This document shows, piece by piece, positions 35,481-45,040 of a stretch of DNA of 56,867 nt (positions within the stretch are counted from its first letter, which is position 1; each line of letters begins with the position of its first letter). The stretch lies in contig NZ_NTGZ01000014.1 of assembly GCF_002551245.1 (NCBI RefSeq), forward strand, positions 1-56,867, read 5' to 3'. Position numbers and translations under genes: made by a program. The notes beneath the pieces were generated by a model that was not told where the DNA came from, ran no database searches, and was given only the letters and a program-made list of their open reading frames with translations. The DNA comes from Streptomyces sp. rh34. GTDB lineage: Bacteria > Actinomycetota > Actinomycetes > Streptomycetales > Streptomycetaceae.

Positions 35481-37119
35481 GTTGTATGCGCATAGTCGCA
35501 GTCCGGTCTCGGGAGTGCGGCATGAACTGGCGGATCACCTGCGTGAATCGGCGGTTCTCGCTCGTAGGTTCGGAGAGGTCTTCGGGGCTGGTGAACTCGC
35601 GGAGTACCTCGCTCTGGTGCACGACGTCGGCAAGGGGTGCTGTGCTTGGCAGGACGGCCTGCTGCAGCGGGCCGAGCCGGAAGGAAAGCCGGTGGGGATT
35701 CCGCACAAGGAGGCCGGCACCCGTCTGGCCGCCGAGTACGCGAGCCTGCCGTTCGCCGCTGTGGTACAGGGACATCATGGTGGTCTTCCGGACCAGCAGA
35801 AGATCAAGGACGTGCTGACCGCGCTCCAGGGCAGCGGGCGGGACGCCGAGGCCGCGCGGGAAGCGACTCGACGAGTTGCCGAACGGGTTCCGGAGATCGT
35901 GCGCACGGGTCCGGTGGCGTTGCCGCCGTGGGTGTCGGCCTTGCGGGGGACCGCTGCCCGGGCCGAGGTAGACCTGTTGGTGCGCATGGTGTTCAGCTGT
36001 CTGGTGGACGCCGACTTCCTCGACACCAGCGCGCACTTCGACGGCCGCGTGACACCGCGGCTCGCCCCGGCGAGGGGCATGGCCTTCTTGTCCGAGAGGT
36101 TCGAGGAGAGGCGTGCCGCGTTCCTCGCGAAGCGGCCGGTGTCCCCCGTGGACAAGATCCGCGGCCGGGTATTCGCCGAGGCGGTGGCCGCTGCCGCGCG
36201 CGAGCCCGGTATGTATGTCCTGCACGCGCCGACCGGAGGAGCGAAAACGATTGCCGCAGGGGGCTTCGCCCTTCGCCATGCTGCCAGGCACGGGATGCGG
36301 CGGGTCGTGTTCGCCGTCCCCTTCATCAGCATCACGCAGCAGAACGCCGCGGTGTACCGGTCGCTCCTCGACCCTCTGGAGGAAGACGCGGATAGCGAAC
36401 CGGTGGTTCTGGAGCACCACAGTTCCGTCAGTCTGGATGAAGACAGCGACGACGAAACCTGGGCGCGTCTGGCCGCCGAGAACTGGGACGCTCCCGTCGT
36501 CGTGACGACCATGGTTCAGCTGTTCCAGTCGCTGTTCTCCGCGAAGCCTTCCGCCATGCGCAAGCTGCACCGGCTGGCGGGATCGGTCATCGTGCTGGAC
36601 GAGGTGCAGGCGCTGCCTGACCGGCTGCTGAACCCGATCCTGAGCGTGCTGAGGGGGCTGGTCGAGCGGTACGGGGCGACGGTCGTTCTGGCCTCGGCGA
36701 CGCAGCCGGACTTCTGGTCGCTGTCGAAGCTGGACGGTGTGCCGCGCCTCGGCATGGTGGCGGACGTGCCCGGCTTGTTCGACGAGCTCAGGCGTGTGAC
36801 GTACGAGTGGCAGCTCGGCAGCGATGTCACCTGGCAGAGCGTGGCCGAGGACATCGAGGAGCGAGCCGGCGACCAGGTCCTTGCGGTGGTCAACACCACC
36901 CGGGACGCGGCGTTCCTGCACCGCCTCCTCGACGAGTGTCCTTCCGGGCCCGGCCCGGTCCTGCACCTGTCGACCCGGCAGGTGATGGGCTCCATCAACC
37001 TCTTCGGACTCGTGGCCATCGTCGGCGCGCTCGCCGTCAGCGCGGGCGTCTGGGCCTGCACTCGGTGGCCGTGGACCAGCGCCGACACCGAACTGCCGGT
37101 GACGGGGGTGGAAGGGTGA
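35467..37119 (+). CDS. Truncated second Cas3 (HD nuclease + first helicase domain) with a membrane tail
   Basis: 550 residues. Up to about residue 504 it is clearly a paralogue of the intact Cas3 at 41386-43656. It keeps the HD motifs (LVHDVGKGCC, HKEAG, QGHHGGLPD), helicase motif I (PTGGAKT), the DEVQ box (VLDEVQALPDR) and SATQP. Homology stops at LHLSTR. Helicase motifs V and VI are missing, replaced by about 44 residues starting MGSINLFGLVAIVGALAV with one membrane segment. The start ATG (35467) lies inside the last degenerate CRISPR repeat of array 1. Without the second RecA domain it should not translocate DNA. It may be a decayed gene, a nuclease-only form or an inhibitor. Confidence 0.8.
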   Translation: MSSRQLYAHSRSPVSGVRHELADHLRESAVLARRFGEVFGAGELAEYLALVHDVGKGCCAWQDGLLQRAEPEGKPVGIPHKEAGTRLAAEYASLPFAAVVQGHHGGLPDQQKIKDVLTALQGSGRDAEAAREATRRVAERVPEIVRTGPVALPPWVSALRGTAARAEVDLLVRMVFSCLVDADFLDTSAHFDGRVTPRLAPARGMAFLSERFEERRAAFLAKRPVSPVDKIRGRVFAEAVAAAAREPGMYVLHAPTGGAKTIAAGGFALRHAARHGMRRVVFAVPFISITQQNAAVYRSLLDPLEEDADSEPVVLEHHSSVSLDEDSDDETWARLAAENWDAPVVVTTMVQLFQSLFSAKPSAMRKLHRLAGSVIVLDEVQALPDRLLNPILSVLRGLVERYGATVVLASATQPDFWSLSKLDGVPRLGMVADVPGLFDELRRVTYEWQLGSDVTWQSVAEDIEERAGDQVLAVVNTTRDAAFLHRLLDECPSGPGPVLHLSTRQVMGSINLFGLVAIVGALAVSAGVWACTRWPWTSADTELPVTGVEG

Positions 37120-37631
37120 GGGCAGCACCGAGTAGGACGGGACGGCCTTCGTGGTTTGGAGTACGCGGGTAAGCAGGGCGTCGACGACGAGGACGGTGTG
37201 GCGCCGCCGGTCGGTGCCGGAGTAGGCGGCTGGCTCGGCGACCGATGTCTTGAACACGTACTTCAGGCACATGACCTACGCGATGACCTGGACGTCGACG
37301 GGGACCTGCTGGGTGGTAGCGGCCCGCCTTGCGCTCGACGGGCAGGGTGGTGCCGTCGGCGTGCGCTTCGACGGTGTCGCAGATCCCGGTCAACCCGTGC
37401 CCGTCGTGCCAGACAGGAGGCGCGTGGACGGTGCGCACGGCGCTGCGGCCGCGGTTACCGGGGGTGTCGACGTGCTGGTGGAGAAGAGTGCCGCGCACCG
37501 CGCCCGCGTCGGTGACGGAGCCCTAGAGGAGGATCAATTCGCACTGGCGTGGCAGAAGGCGTAGCGCACCAGGGCGGAAAGGAAGATCTGCAGGACGTCT
37601 CCCTCTCCGCCCTGTGCGGGGCCGGGAGGCG
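37120..37631. other. Region where cas4-cas1-cas2 would be expected; none found
   Basis: About 510 bp downstream (minus strand) of cas7. No sequence resembling Cas4, Cas1 or Cas2 is visible on either strand. A minus-strand stretch around 37120-37500 (CDTVEAHADGTTLPVERKAG in one frame, KYVFKTSVAEPAAYSGTDRR in another) looks like an eroded gene of a family I cannot assign, possibly a transposase or replication fragment. Confidence 0.6.
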
Positions 37632-38549
37632 TCATCCCAGGGGGCGTGGGGCGAGGGTGGTTAGGGTGACGCCGGACGGGAGGTCGGTGTCACGGATCTC
37701 GACGGTGCCGTAGTCGGAGAAGCTGCGTGCGTTGGCGTCGTCGCGGGCTTTGACTGTGATCCGTTCGAACAGTTCGTGGGCGGGGGCGCGGCCGAAGGCG
37801 TCGTCGTGGGTGAAGACGTACAGGCCTCGCAGGGCGAGGTTGGCGCGAGCGGCGGCGCGGTCGTGTTCGAGCATGATTTCGAAGGCGCGCCAGAACAGGG
37901 CGAGGTCGTCGGTGGTGACGCCGGTCCGCTTGGCGAGGGGGGCGCTGAAGTGTCCGGTTCCCCGGTACAGGGCATAGGGCACGACGTGCTTGGAACCCAT
38001 CTCGGTCTCCTTGCCCTTGTTCTTGCCATCGGTGTTCTCACCGCGCTCGAGCCACGCCTTGAGGTCTTCCTCCTTGGTGGGGGTGACCCGGGTGATGCCG
38101 ATGTCGAGGGGGGTGATGCGGTCGATGGAGCGGGAGAACCCGATCTGGACCGGTCCCTGGACGCGGCCGGCCTGCTTGTCGCGCTTGCCGGTGGTCATGA
38201 CGGCTCCGAACATGCGCACGTCGAAGAAGTTGCGGCACATCCACTCCTGGGCGGACTTCTGGTCATGCGCGGAGCCGGCGGTGTAGGCGCGTTCGTGCTG
38301 GGCGTTGAGGGCGGTGCCCGCCTCGACGTAGATCTCGCGGCCTTCGCGAGGCTCGAGGCTGTTGATGAGGGCGACGGTGTTGCGGATCTTCCGCTTGATG
38401 GCAACGTCGGTGATCAGGCCGTGCCCGCTGACAGGGTCGGTGCGAGGCAGGCCGCCATTGTCAGGGTCGCCGTTGGCGTTGGAGTCGACGGCTTCGATGA
38501 GGTAGACGAAGTCGTGCTTACGTGCGGGGTCCAGGTGGGCAGCGGTCAT
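37632..38549 (-). CDS. cas7: Type I-C Cascade backbone protein Cas7 (Csd2)
   Basis: 305 residues from ATG at 38549. The N-terminus DFVYLIEAVDSNANGDPDNG then GLPRTDPVSGHGLITDVAIK is diagnostic of Csd2, the RAMP protein that polymerises along the crRNA spacer. The fold continues with RKIRNTVALI and the thumb region (FFDVRMFGAVMTTG, IGFSRSIDRITPLDIGITRV). The length is normal. It is last in the cas3-cas5-cas8c-cas7 order, 55 bp after cas8c. In standard type I-C loci cas4-cas1-cas2 would follow; here they do not. Confidence 0.95.
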   Translation of the reverse strand: MTAAHLDPARKHDFVYLIEAVDSNANGDPDNGGLPRTDPVSGHGLITDVAIKRKIRNTVALINSLEPREGREIYVEAGTALNAQHERAYTAGSAHDQKSAQEWMCRNFFDVRMFGAVMTTGKRDKQAGRVQGPVQIGFSRSIDRITPLDIGITRVTPTKEEDLKAWLERGENTDGKNKGKETEMGSKHVVPYALYRGTGHFSAPLAKRTGVTTDDLALFWRAFEIMLEHDRAAARANLALRGLYVFTHDDAFGRAPAHELFERITVKARDDANARSFSDYGTVEIRDTDLPSGVTLTTLAPRPLG

Positions 38550-38604
38550 GGTCGGAGTTACTCCTCGAATGGATTGAGTACGGTCGGAGGTGGCGTGCGG
38601 GTTC

Positions 38605-40398
38605 TCAGACGGCTGCGGGTTCCTGGGCGGGCACGTCCTGCTGTGCGGGGATGGCGGCCTGCTTGCGTTCCTTGGCTGCCTGCCTCTGGAGAATGTCGTC
38701 GTGGCGCTGGTGGGCGTAGCCGATGATGAAGCGGCCCTGCTGGACGTCGGTGAGGTGTCCGGGCAGGTCGTCGCTCACCTTGCTGTAGATCTCGAACAGC
38801 CGCTTCTCCAGCGCTTTGTGAGCGGCCGGCCTGTCTCGACGCAGCCGTTTGAAGTGCGCTCCCGAATCGGTGAACAGTCGGCGCAGGGTGATCCCGGGGG
38901 CGGCGACGGCGGCGCTGAAGTACTTGTCGCGCAGCGTGGTGTTGATGTCGGGGAGGGCGGCTTCCTGGACGGATTCGAGGACGGCGAAGAGCCGGCCGCA
39001 GAGGTAGGCGGGATCTTCGCTGTCCTTGTCGAGCTGGGGCATCGGACGGTCCTGGGGGTTGGAGGAACGGGTGAGGAACAGCCGCAGCACCGCCAGACGC
39101 GGAGCGTCGACGCGCCTGTCGGCGTGGATGCGCTGCAGGAGGAGCGGCAGGGCGCGGGCGGGTGGGCTCAGACGGTGCAGGGCGCTGTGGAGCAGTTCGG
39201 CTTCCAAGCCGTGGGGGGCGCTGTCGGGTGCGTAGCGCCCGCATTGCCAGCGGCCGCAGGACAGCGCCATCTGCCACAGGGGGAAATAGCGGGTGCGTCC
39301 TGTCCATGCGTCCCAGACGCCGTGGTCGGCGTACCAGGCGGCCAGATTCTTCTTCGCCTCAGCCAGGGGGACTTCGATCCAGTCCCGGACGACCAGGCGG
39401 GCGTTGTTCAGTCCAAGGGACAGGCTGTAGAAGGCATCCGTGTCAGTCCGCTGCACGGCTGCGGGGCTCGGGGTTTTGTTCAGCGAGTCGATGAGGTGCT
39501 CGATGTCGGCCGCTTCCGGTTGGTCCTCGAAGAACATGGTCAGTACGGAATCCGGATTGGGCTTCTTGGTCCACCACAGCAGCACTCCGTCGTCCCGGAA
39601 GCGACGCCGGTGACGCTCGCAGGCCACCAGATGGTTCAGGACCGCCATGGCTCGGCCACCGCACCGGTGACAGACCGGTGTGTTCACCAGCTGCGTCACC
39701 GCGCCCCGCCCCTGGGCGGGGGCGTTGATGCTGATGAGCTGGCCTTCATTGCTGCCGCCCGCTGTCGGGACGGCACCCTTTTTCAACGGTTCGGGGATCG
39801 TGGCCAGCAGGGCCCGGTGCTCCCCGCACACCAGGCACAGTCCTGTGCGCTCTGCGGCGCCGCCCTTACGCGCCCGTACCTCCTCGGCCCACAGCTGCTT
39901 CACCGAGCCCAGTTCGTGCAGCCAACGGGTACCGACCATGACCGCGACCGTGTCCTTGGCCTCGACCTCATCGGGCAGCTCCCACCCGATCCGGCCGGCC
40001 GAGAAGAACACCTCTGCCGCCTCCGCCTCCGGCTCGCCGGCCGATGACGCCCAGCGCCGTACGAAGTCGCGGTAGGCGTCATGCCGCCGCAACGCCTCGT
40101 CCCGGTCCTTCTCCGTTACTTGGCCGTCCTTAGCCTTCTTCGGCACACCGAGCACGAACTCGGCCGTGTCCACCAAAAGGTAGGGAGGGACCCTCGTACC
40201 GGACCGCTGCACGTAAGGGACCGGCATGTTCACCACCTGGTCCCGCTGCCGCCCCGACACCTTGCGGCGGTGGAGCATCATGCCCGAACCGTCCGTGGCG
40301 ATGTCCAACACCCAGTGGATCTGCTTCTCACGGTAGAACTCCGCGGGCAACTCACCGGAAATCCGCTCGCCATACTCGACCAAACGCTGCAGCAGCAC
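38605..40398 (-). CDS. cas8c: Type I-C Cascade large subunit Cas8c (Csd1)
   Basis: 597 residues, normal for Csd1. The N-terminus MLLQRLVEYGERI and the C-terminal LTDVQQGRFIIGYAHQRHD are typical. Two CxxC pairs (CLVCGEH and VCHRCGGRA) probably bind zinc. LGLNNARLVVRDWIEVPLAE is the conserved central motif. Cas8c recognises the PAM and anchors the 5' handle end of crRNA; in type I-C the C-terminal part can also be made separately as Cas11c from an internal start. GTG at 40398 lies 3 bp after the cas5 stop, so the two are coupled. Confidence 0.95.
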   Translation of the reverse strand: MLLQRLVEYGERISGELPAEFYREKQIHWVLDIATDGSGMMLHRRKVSGRQRDQVVNMPVPYVQRSGTRVPPYLLVDTAEFVLGVPKKAKDGQVTEKDRDEALRRHDAYRDFVRRWASSAGEPEAEAAEVFFSAGRIGWELPDEVEAKDTVAVMVGTRWLHELGSVKQLWAEEVRARKGGAAERTGLCLVCGEHRALLATIPEPLKKGAVPTAGGSNEGQLISINAPAQGRGAVTQLVNTPVCHRCGGRAMAVLNHLVACERHRRRFRDDGVLLWWTKKPNPDSVLTMFFEDQPEAADIEHLIDSLNKTPSPAAVQRTDTDAFYSLSLGLNNARLVVRDWIEVPLAEAKKNLAAWYADHGVWDAWTGRTRYFPLWQMALSCGRWQCGRYAPDSAPHGLEAELLHSALHRLSPPARALPLLLQRIHADRRVDAPRLAVLRLFLTRSSNPQDRPMPQLDKDSEDPAYLCGRLFAVLESVQEAALPDINTTLRDKYFSAAVAAPGITLRRLFTDSGAHFKRLRRDRPAAHKALEKRLFEIYSKVSDDLPGHLTDVQQGRFIIGYAHQRHDDILQRQAAKERKQAAIPAQQDVPAQEPAAV

Positions 40399-40401
40399 CG
40401 A

Positions 40402-41163
40402 TCAGCCCTCCGCCGCATCAGCACGCCAGGCCGTCAGCGGCATGGCGACCGCTTTGTCCGGCAGCGGCTCTTCCGGAACCTCCAGCACACCGTCAACGAC
40501 CGATGCACGAAACCAGCGGTAACGCTCCCCCTGCGGCCCGTACTCGATCGAGTGCAGCATCACCCCGAGCTCCTCGTCGAAAGGCACCCGCTGCCGCCGC
40601 GGATCGGCCTTCCCGAACGAGGCGGTGAACTCCCGGCACCCCAGAAACGGCTGCGAGAAACACGCACCGCGCTCCACCCTGCGCCGCAACTGCTCGCGGT
40701 ACTTCTCCTCCGACACCGGCGGATACTTCTCCGAACCGGCCAGAGCATCAGGACTCACCACGATCTGCGCGTGAACCCGGTACCTGACGTCCCGCAGCGC
40801 CAGCGTGCTGCGCTGGTCCCGGTCCCTCTCCACGTCATAGCGGTGACGCCGGTCCGCCTGGAGCTTCTTCACATCCTGGGCGGTGATCACCGACTTCACC
40901 TCATTGCGGCGCACCCGCAACCAAGTCACTGGCCGCAACACCTCGATCTTCCGCACCACGTAACGGAACTGAGGACGCCAGAAGATCGCTTCCAGCACTC
41001 CACGGGCCGCCGACGGCGTCATCACCTGGTAACTGACCCGCTCCGTCTTCAGCTCCGGACGGGTAAAGCACGCCGCCTCACCCCACACCTCCACCACCAG
41101 ATCCGGATAGACCCACCCCTCATTCCCGCGCCGCATCCTGCTGGAGGACACCGTCGACCTCAT
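40402..41163 (-). CDS. cas5c: Type I-C crRNA-processing protein Cas5c (Cas5d)
   Basis: About 253 residues. LVVEVWGEAACFTRPELKTE then RVSYQVMTPSAARGVLEAIF is the Cas5c signature. In type I-C this protein, not Cas6, cuts the repeat RNA at the 3' base of its hairpin and stays on the 5' handle. Candidate active-site residues (Tyr in VSYQV, and Lys/His in the VKKLQADRRHRY segment) are visible. The C-terminus has the usual GCREFTASFGK motif. The start is uncertain: ATG 41163 (GAGG upstream) is preferred, but 41178 and 41136 are possible. It sits 222 bp downstream of cas3. Confidence 0.93.
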   Translation of the reverse strand: MRSTVSSSRMRRGNEGWVYPDLVVEVWGEAACFTRPELKTERVSYQVMTPSAARGVLEAIFWRPQFRYVVRKIEVLRPVTWLRVRRNEVKSVITAQDVKKLQADRRHRYDVERDRDQRSTLALRDVRYRVHAQIVVSPDALAGSEKYPPVSEEKYREQLRRRVERGACFSQPFLGCREFTASFGKADPRRQRVPFDEELGVMLHSIEYGPQGERYRWFRASVVDGVLEVPEEPLPDKAVAMPLTAWRADAAEG

Positions 41164-41385
41164 CGCCTCGCACCCCATCCCTGACAACCGCCCTCGTCGA
41201 CCCCGTCCGGCGACGGACCCGACGAGAGCATGCGGAACCAACGGGGCATCAGGTCACGCTCTGCCCCCTAACGATTCCGCACTGTAGGCGGAGGCACTGA
41301 CAATGCACCCCGGAACCGGAAAAACCGCAGCTCACAGACGTCCCGACATCTCATCCGCCGACTTGGAACCGTGTCGGCCCTGCCG

Positions 41386-43656
41386 TCAAAAGACGTAGCC
41401 GCCTCGGTCCTCGCAATCATCCGCATCCAGACCACGCACCAGGTCGTAATACCCCCGCCACACGACGAGGTCACCGATCACCGGCTCCGCCAGACCCGCC
41501 TGCAGCGCCTTGGCGACCTCATGCCGCGGCAAGGTCGCCATGTGCGGCTGCAAGCGACGCAACGGCTTCGGACCTACCGGGTAGGAAGAGCGCAGGAGCG
41601 CGATGTCCGACTCGATGGCATCGCGCTCCTCATCGGTCTTCTCCGCACGGATCACGACAACGGACTGCGCATACTTGTTGTCGATCATCTGGAACGCCCC
41701 CGCGACCGCAGGAAAGTCCAAGCCCCGCCGCAGTTGCTGAATTCCCTCACCCATCGACCGGCCGTCAACGCCCTGCAGCGCCCAGCGCTTCCCGTAGTAC
41801 CACTCCAGGGCCTCCAGATCATCCGGAGCCGAAGCGTCACCCGGCCCGAAAAACTCCGCCGTCGCCTCCAGAGCCGCCGTGTACGACAAGTCCTTCGGCA
41901 CGCCGCCGTCGACCGGCCGGAACACCACCACCGTCCCCCTGTCCAGCCGGCCGTCCCTGTTGCAGCGGCCCGCCGCCTGCTGCAGAGCTTCGGCCGGCGC
42001 CCACGCCCGGTACACCCGCGGGAAGTCCACATCCACACCTGCCTCGATCAGCGACGTGGACACCACATGCACAGGCCGGCCGGCCGTAAGCTCGCCACGC
42101 ACGTGCTCGATCACTTCGCGCCGGTGCTCGGCCGTCATCCTCGTCGACAAGTGCCACACCGGCGCCGTCACCCGCGCCTCGCCCTTCGTACCGCTCAAGA
42201 GGCGGTGCAAACGCGCCGAGTCCCGTGTGGTGTTCACGATCGTCAAGACCTGCTCGCCGCCTTCGGAGGCGATCTCCTGTGCGATCGACTCCCACGCGAC
42301 ATCAGGCCCCAGACGCCAGTCGTACTCCACCCGCCGCAGCTCTTCGAACAGCCCGGTCACGTCCTCGATCATGCTGTGCCGCGGCAGCCCGTCCAACTGC
42401 GCGAGAGACCAGAAGGAAGGCTGGGTCGCGGACGTCAGCACCACCGAAGCCCCGAAATGCTCCACCAGGTCGCGCAGCACACTCAGGATCGGGATCAGCA
42501 GCCGGTCGGGAAGAGCCTGCACCTCGTCCAGCACGATCACCGAGCCGGCCAGCCGGTGCAGTTTGCGCATCACGGACGGTTTGCGCGCGAACAACGACTG
42601 GAACAGCTGCACCGTCGTCGTGACCACCACAGGCGCGTCCCAGTTCTCCGACGCCATACGCGCCCAGGCGCCCGCTCCGTCCTCCTCGTCCAGCTCCACC
42701 GAACTGTGGTGCTCCAGCACGACAGGCTGCTCGCCGCTGTCCGGGGCGGGGTCGAGGAGTTCCCGGTACACCTCGGCGTTCTGCTGCGTAATGCTGATGT
42801 ACGGAACCGCGAACACCACCCGGCCCAGACCGTGCTCAACCGCATGCCGCAGCGCGAACCCGCCCGCAGCGATCGTCTTCGCCCCACCCGTCGGCACATG
42901 CAGCACATACATACCCGGCGCGCCCGCGGCCGCCGCCAACGCCTGCGCGTACACCCGCTCACGCAGCTCATCCACCGGCGAAGCCGTACGCCGGGCAAGC
43001 AGCCGTAGCCTGCGCTCCTCGAAGCGCTTCAGCAGCATCCCCATGTCCGCACGCGCGGCAGTACGTGGCTCCCTGCCGGCGAAGTGGGCCTCGGTATCGA
43101 GATAGTCCGCATCGACCACACAGCTGAACACCATGCGTGTGAACACATCCAGTGCCAGTGCCTGCCTCTGCGGCGATCCGAGTCCCGCAAGCCAGGCCGG
43201 TGGCGGAATGCGGCCTTCCCGAAGGATCTCCGGCACCACCCGGGCCACAGCCTCGGTCGCCTCCCGAGCACGGTCCGCGTCCACACCGGTCCCCCGGAGC
43301 TCGGCCAGAACATCCTTGATCTTTTTCTGATCCGGCAGCCCTCCATGATGCCCCTGCACCACAGCAGCGAGCTGACGCCCCACCGTCCGCGCAGCAAGCA
43401 CCGTGCCGGCTTCCTTATGCGGGATGCCCACCGGCTTACCCGTCGGCTCAGCATGAAAGATCAAGCGATCCTGCCAGGCACAACAACCCTTCCCCACGTC
43501 ATGAACCAAGGCCAGGTACTCGGCCACATCCCCAGCACCGAAACGCTCGGCGAAAACCCTGGCCAAAGCAGCCGAGCCACGCAGATGATCCTCGAGCCGA
43601 TGCCGGCACCCCGACCGCGGACTACGACTATGGGCGAACAACCCACGCTCTGACAC
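41386..43656 (-). CDS. cas3: Cas3 helicase-nuclease, intact
   Basis: 756 residues from a GTG at 43656, fixed by AGGAGG 6 bp upstream; the longer frame runs through CRISPR repeats. The HD nuclease domain has LVHDVGKGCC, HKEAG and QGHHGGLPD. The helicase domain has motif I (VPTGGAKT), DEVQ (VLDEVQALPDR), SATQP, motif V region (VSTSLIEAGVDVDFP) and motif VI (QQAAGRCNRDGR). It is recruited to Cascade-bound target to unwind and degrade one strand. All motifs are intact, so interference should be possible. It is the first cas gene, reading away from array 2. Confidence 0.96.
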   Translation of the reverse strand: MSERGLFAHSRSPRSGCRHRLEDHLRGSAALARVFAERFGAGDVAEYLALVHDVGKGCCAWQDRLIFHAEPTGKPVGIPHKEAGTVLAARTVGRQLAAVVQGHHGGLPDQKKIKDVLAELRGTGVDADRAREATEAVARVVPEILREGRIPPPAWLAGLGSPQRQALALDVFTRMVFSCVVDADYLDTEAHFAGREPRTAARADMGMLLKRFEERRLRLLARRTASPVDELRERVYAQALAAAAGAPGMYVLHVPTGGAKTIAAGGFALRHAVEHGLGRVVFAVPYISITQQNAEVYRELLDPAPDSGEQPVVLEHHSSVELDEEDGAGAWARMASENWDAPVVVTTTVQLFQSLFARKPSVMRKLHRLAGSVIVLDEVQALPDRLLIPILSVLRDLVEHFGASVVLTSATQPSFWSLAQLDGLPRHSMIEDVTGLFEELRRVEYDWRLGPDVAWESIAQEIASEGGEQVLTIVNTTRDSARLHRLLSGTKGEARVTAPVWHLSTRMTAEHRREVIEHVRGELTAGRPVHVVSTSLIEAGVDVDFPRVYRAWAPAEALQQAAGRCNRDGRLDRGTVVVFRPVDGGVPKDLSYTAALEATAEFFGPGDASAPDDLEALEWYYGKRWALQGVDGRSMGEGIQQLRRGLDFPAVAGAFQMIDNKYAQSVVVIRAEKTDEERDAIESDIALLRSSYPVGPKPLRRLQPHMATLPRHEVAKALQAGLAEPVIGDLVVWRGYYDLVRGLDADDCEDRGGYVF

Positions 43657-43726
43657 CTGACCTCCTGACCGCCGAACCACCAACCTCCCTGTAACCGACA
43701 CCATAAGATCGGCCACTGACACAGCC

Positions 43727-44618
43727 GTTGCGATCCTTGGTCGCCTTCGAGGCCGACCGCCACACGCACTTCGACGGCCTGTTCGCCCACGAATCCTGAG
43801 TTGCGATCCTCGGTCGCCTTCGTGGGCGACCGCCACCGCTCCACGTCACCGGCCGCTCGTTGACCGTGCCGTGGTTGCGATTCTCGGTCGCCCTGGAAGG
43901 CGACCGCTACGTGTCCGCGCGGAGGGCTGTAGAGGGGAGCCCGGGTTGTTGCGATCCTCGGTCGTCCCGAAGGACGACCGCCACCTTCGCCGGTGGCCAG
44001 CGGGGCGCCGAGGCAGTGGTGTTGCGATGCTCGGCCGCCCCGGAGGGCGACCGCCACGCTCCTGCTGCCGGGTGATCCCGGCCCACACCAAGGTTGCGAT
44101 CCTCGGTCGCCCCGAAGGACGACCGCCACTGGCTGCCCTGAACCTGCTGCTGGCCCGTGACACGTTGCGATCCTCGGCCGCCCCGGACCAGCGCACACCA
44201 CAAGGCGGCGAAGACGTGGTTGCGATCCTCGGCCACCTCGGAGGACGACCGCGACCTCACCGATCAGGCTGCCGCCCGCCGCGAGCGCAAGTTGCGATCC
44301 TCGGTCCCCCGGAGAACGACCGCCACAGCTAGGTGGTGACGAATCCCGGTGACCACCTCGTCGTTGCGATCCTCGGTCGCCCGGGAGGACGACCGCCACC
44401 TCATCTCGGTCTTGCCGTAGCCGGCCTTGCCGAGGTTGCGATCCTCGGTCGCCCCGGAGGACGACCGTCACCTGGTCAGCGCCATCGAGTCCGTCACCCG
44501 GGGCCAGTTGCGATCCTCGGTCGCCCTGGAAGGTGACCGCCACCCCCGGATGATGTCGCTGGGCTGAGACGCGGTTCCGGTGTTGCGATCCTCGGTAGCC
44601 CTGGAAGGTGACCGCCAC
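43727..44618 (-). CRISPR. CRISPR array 2 (13 repeats)
   Basis: Repeats start at 43727, 43800, 43874, 43948, 44021, 44093, 44164, 44219, 44291, 44363, 44435, 44507 and 44582. Most are 37 bp; the one at 44164 is degenerate. Spacers are mostly 35-37 bp. The leader is on the right (44619-44765), so transcription runs leftward into cas3, only 70 bp beyond the array's far end. The spacer at 44327-44362 is shared with array 6. Repeats vary in the stem but usually in paired positions. Confidence 0.95.
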
Positions 44619-44765
44619 CCTGTCTGAGCAGTACAAACAGCCTAGTGCGCTTCGTAGAGCGAGAGCGCTGGAGGTGATGACTCCGGTTGATTCGGGCATC
44701 TGGCTTCGGTCTGGTCCGCGTGTCGCGTGTGTGCTTCCGGTTCCGAAGTGGTCGGTAAGCACCAC
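44619..44765 (-). promoter_or_regulatory. CRISPR leader 2
   Basis: About 145 bp directly beside the first repeat, homologous to leaders 4 and 6. Conserved blocks read (transcribed strand) GGAACCGGAAGCACACACG, CGAAGCCAGATGCCCGAATC, TCATCACCTCCAG and finally CTCAGACAGG at the repeat. A conserved TAGGCT about 25 bp before the array is a likely -10 element. Confidence 0.8.
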
Positions 44766-45040
44766 GGGATCGGCGATGTGAATCCGCATAGCCGTTAGAG
44801 CGCGAGGTCTTCGCGGTGAGGTGAGTGTGGCAGGTACACCAAGAGCCGCAACCCAGACTCGGTCTCGCCGTTACTACGCTCGCCGGGTGCGCATCGCACA
44901 GGGTCGACTGCGTCCTGGCGGTGGTTGTCCTTCGGGGCGACGAAGAACTGCGGCCGGCAGCTGAACGGCAGCTTCTCGTGACGAACGCCTGGAATACCTA
45001 AGCTGTATCTCCAGCAGTTGTGATGGCGGAAGCGGGACAA

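Noticed and set aside
35473..37272. A 599-residue minus-strand open frame opposite the truncated cas3
   Set aside because: It is the antisense shadow of a high-GC coding sequence. The plus strand carries clear Cas3 motifs.
37250..37564. A small plus-strand gene between the truncated cas3 and cas7
   Set aside because: No ribosome site and no recognisable sequence. The same stretch has equally plausible fragments on the minus strand.
43657..43836. A longer cas3 start at 43836
   Set aside because: The extra residues are translated CRISPR repeats. GTG 43656 has AGGAGG at correct spacing and aligns with the start of the second Cas3.
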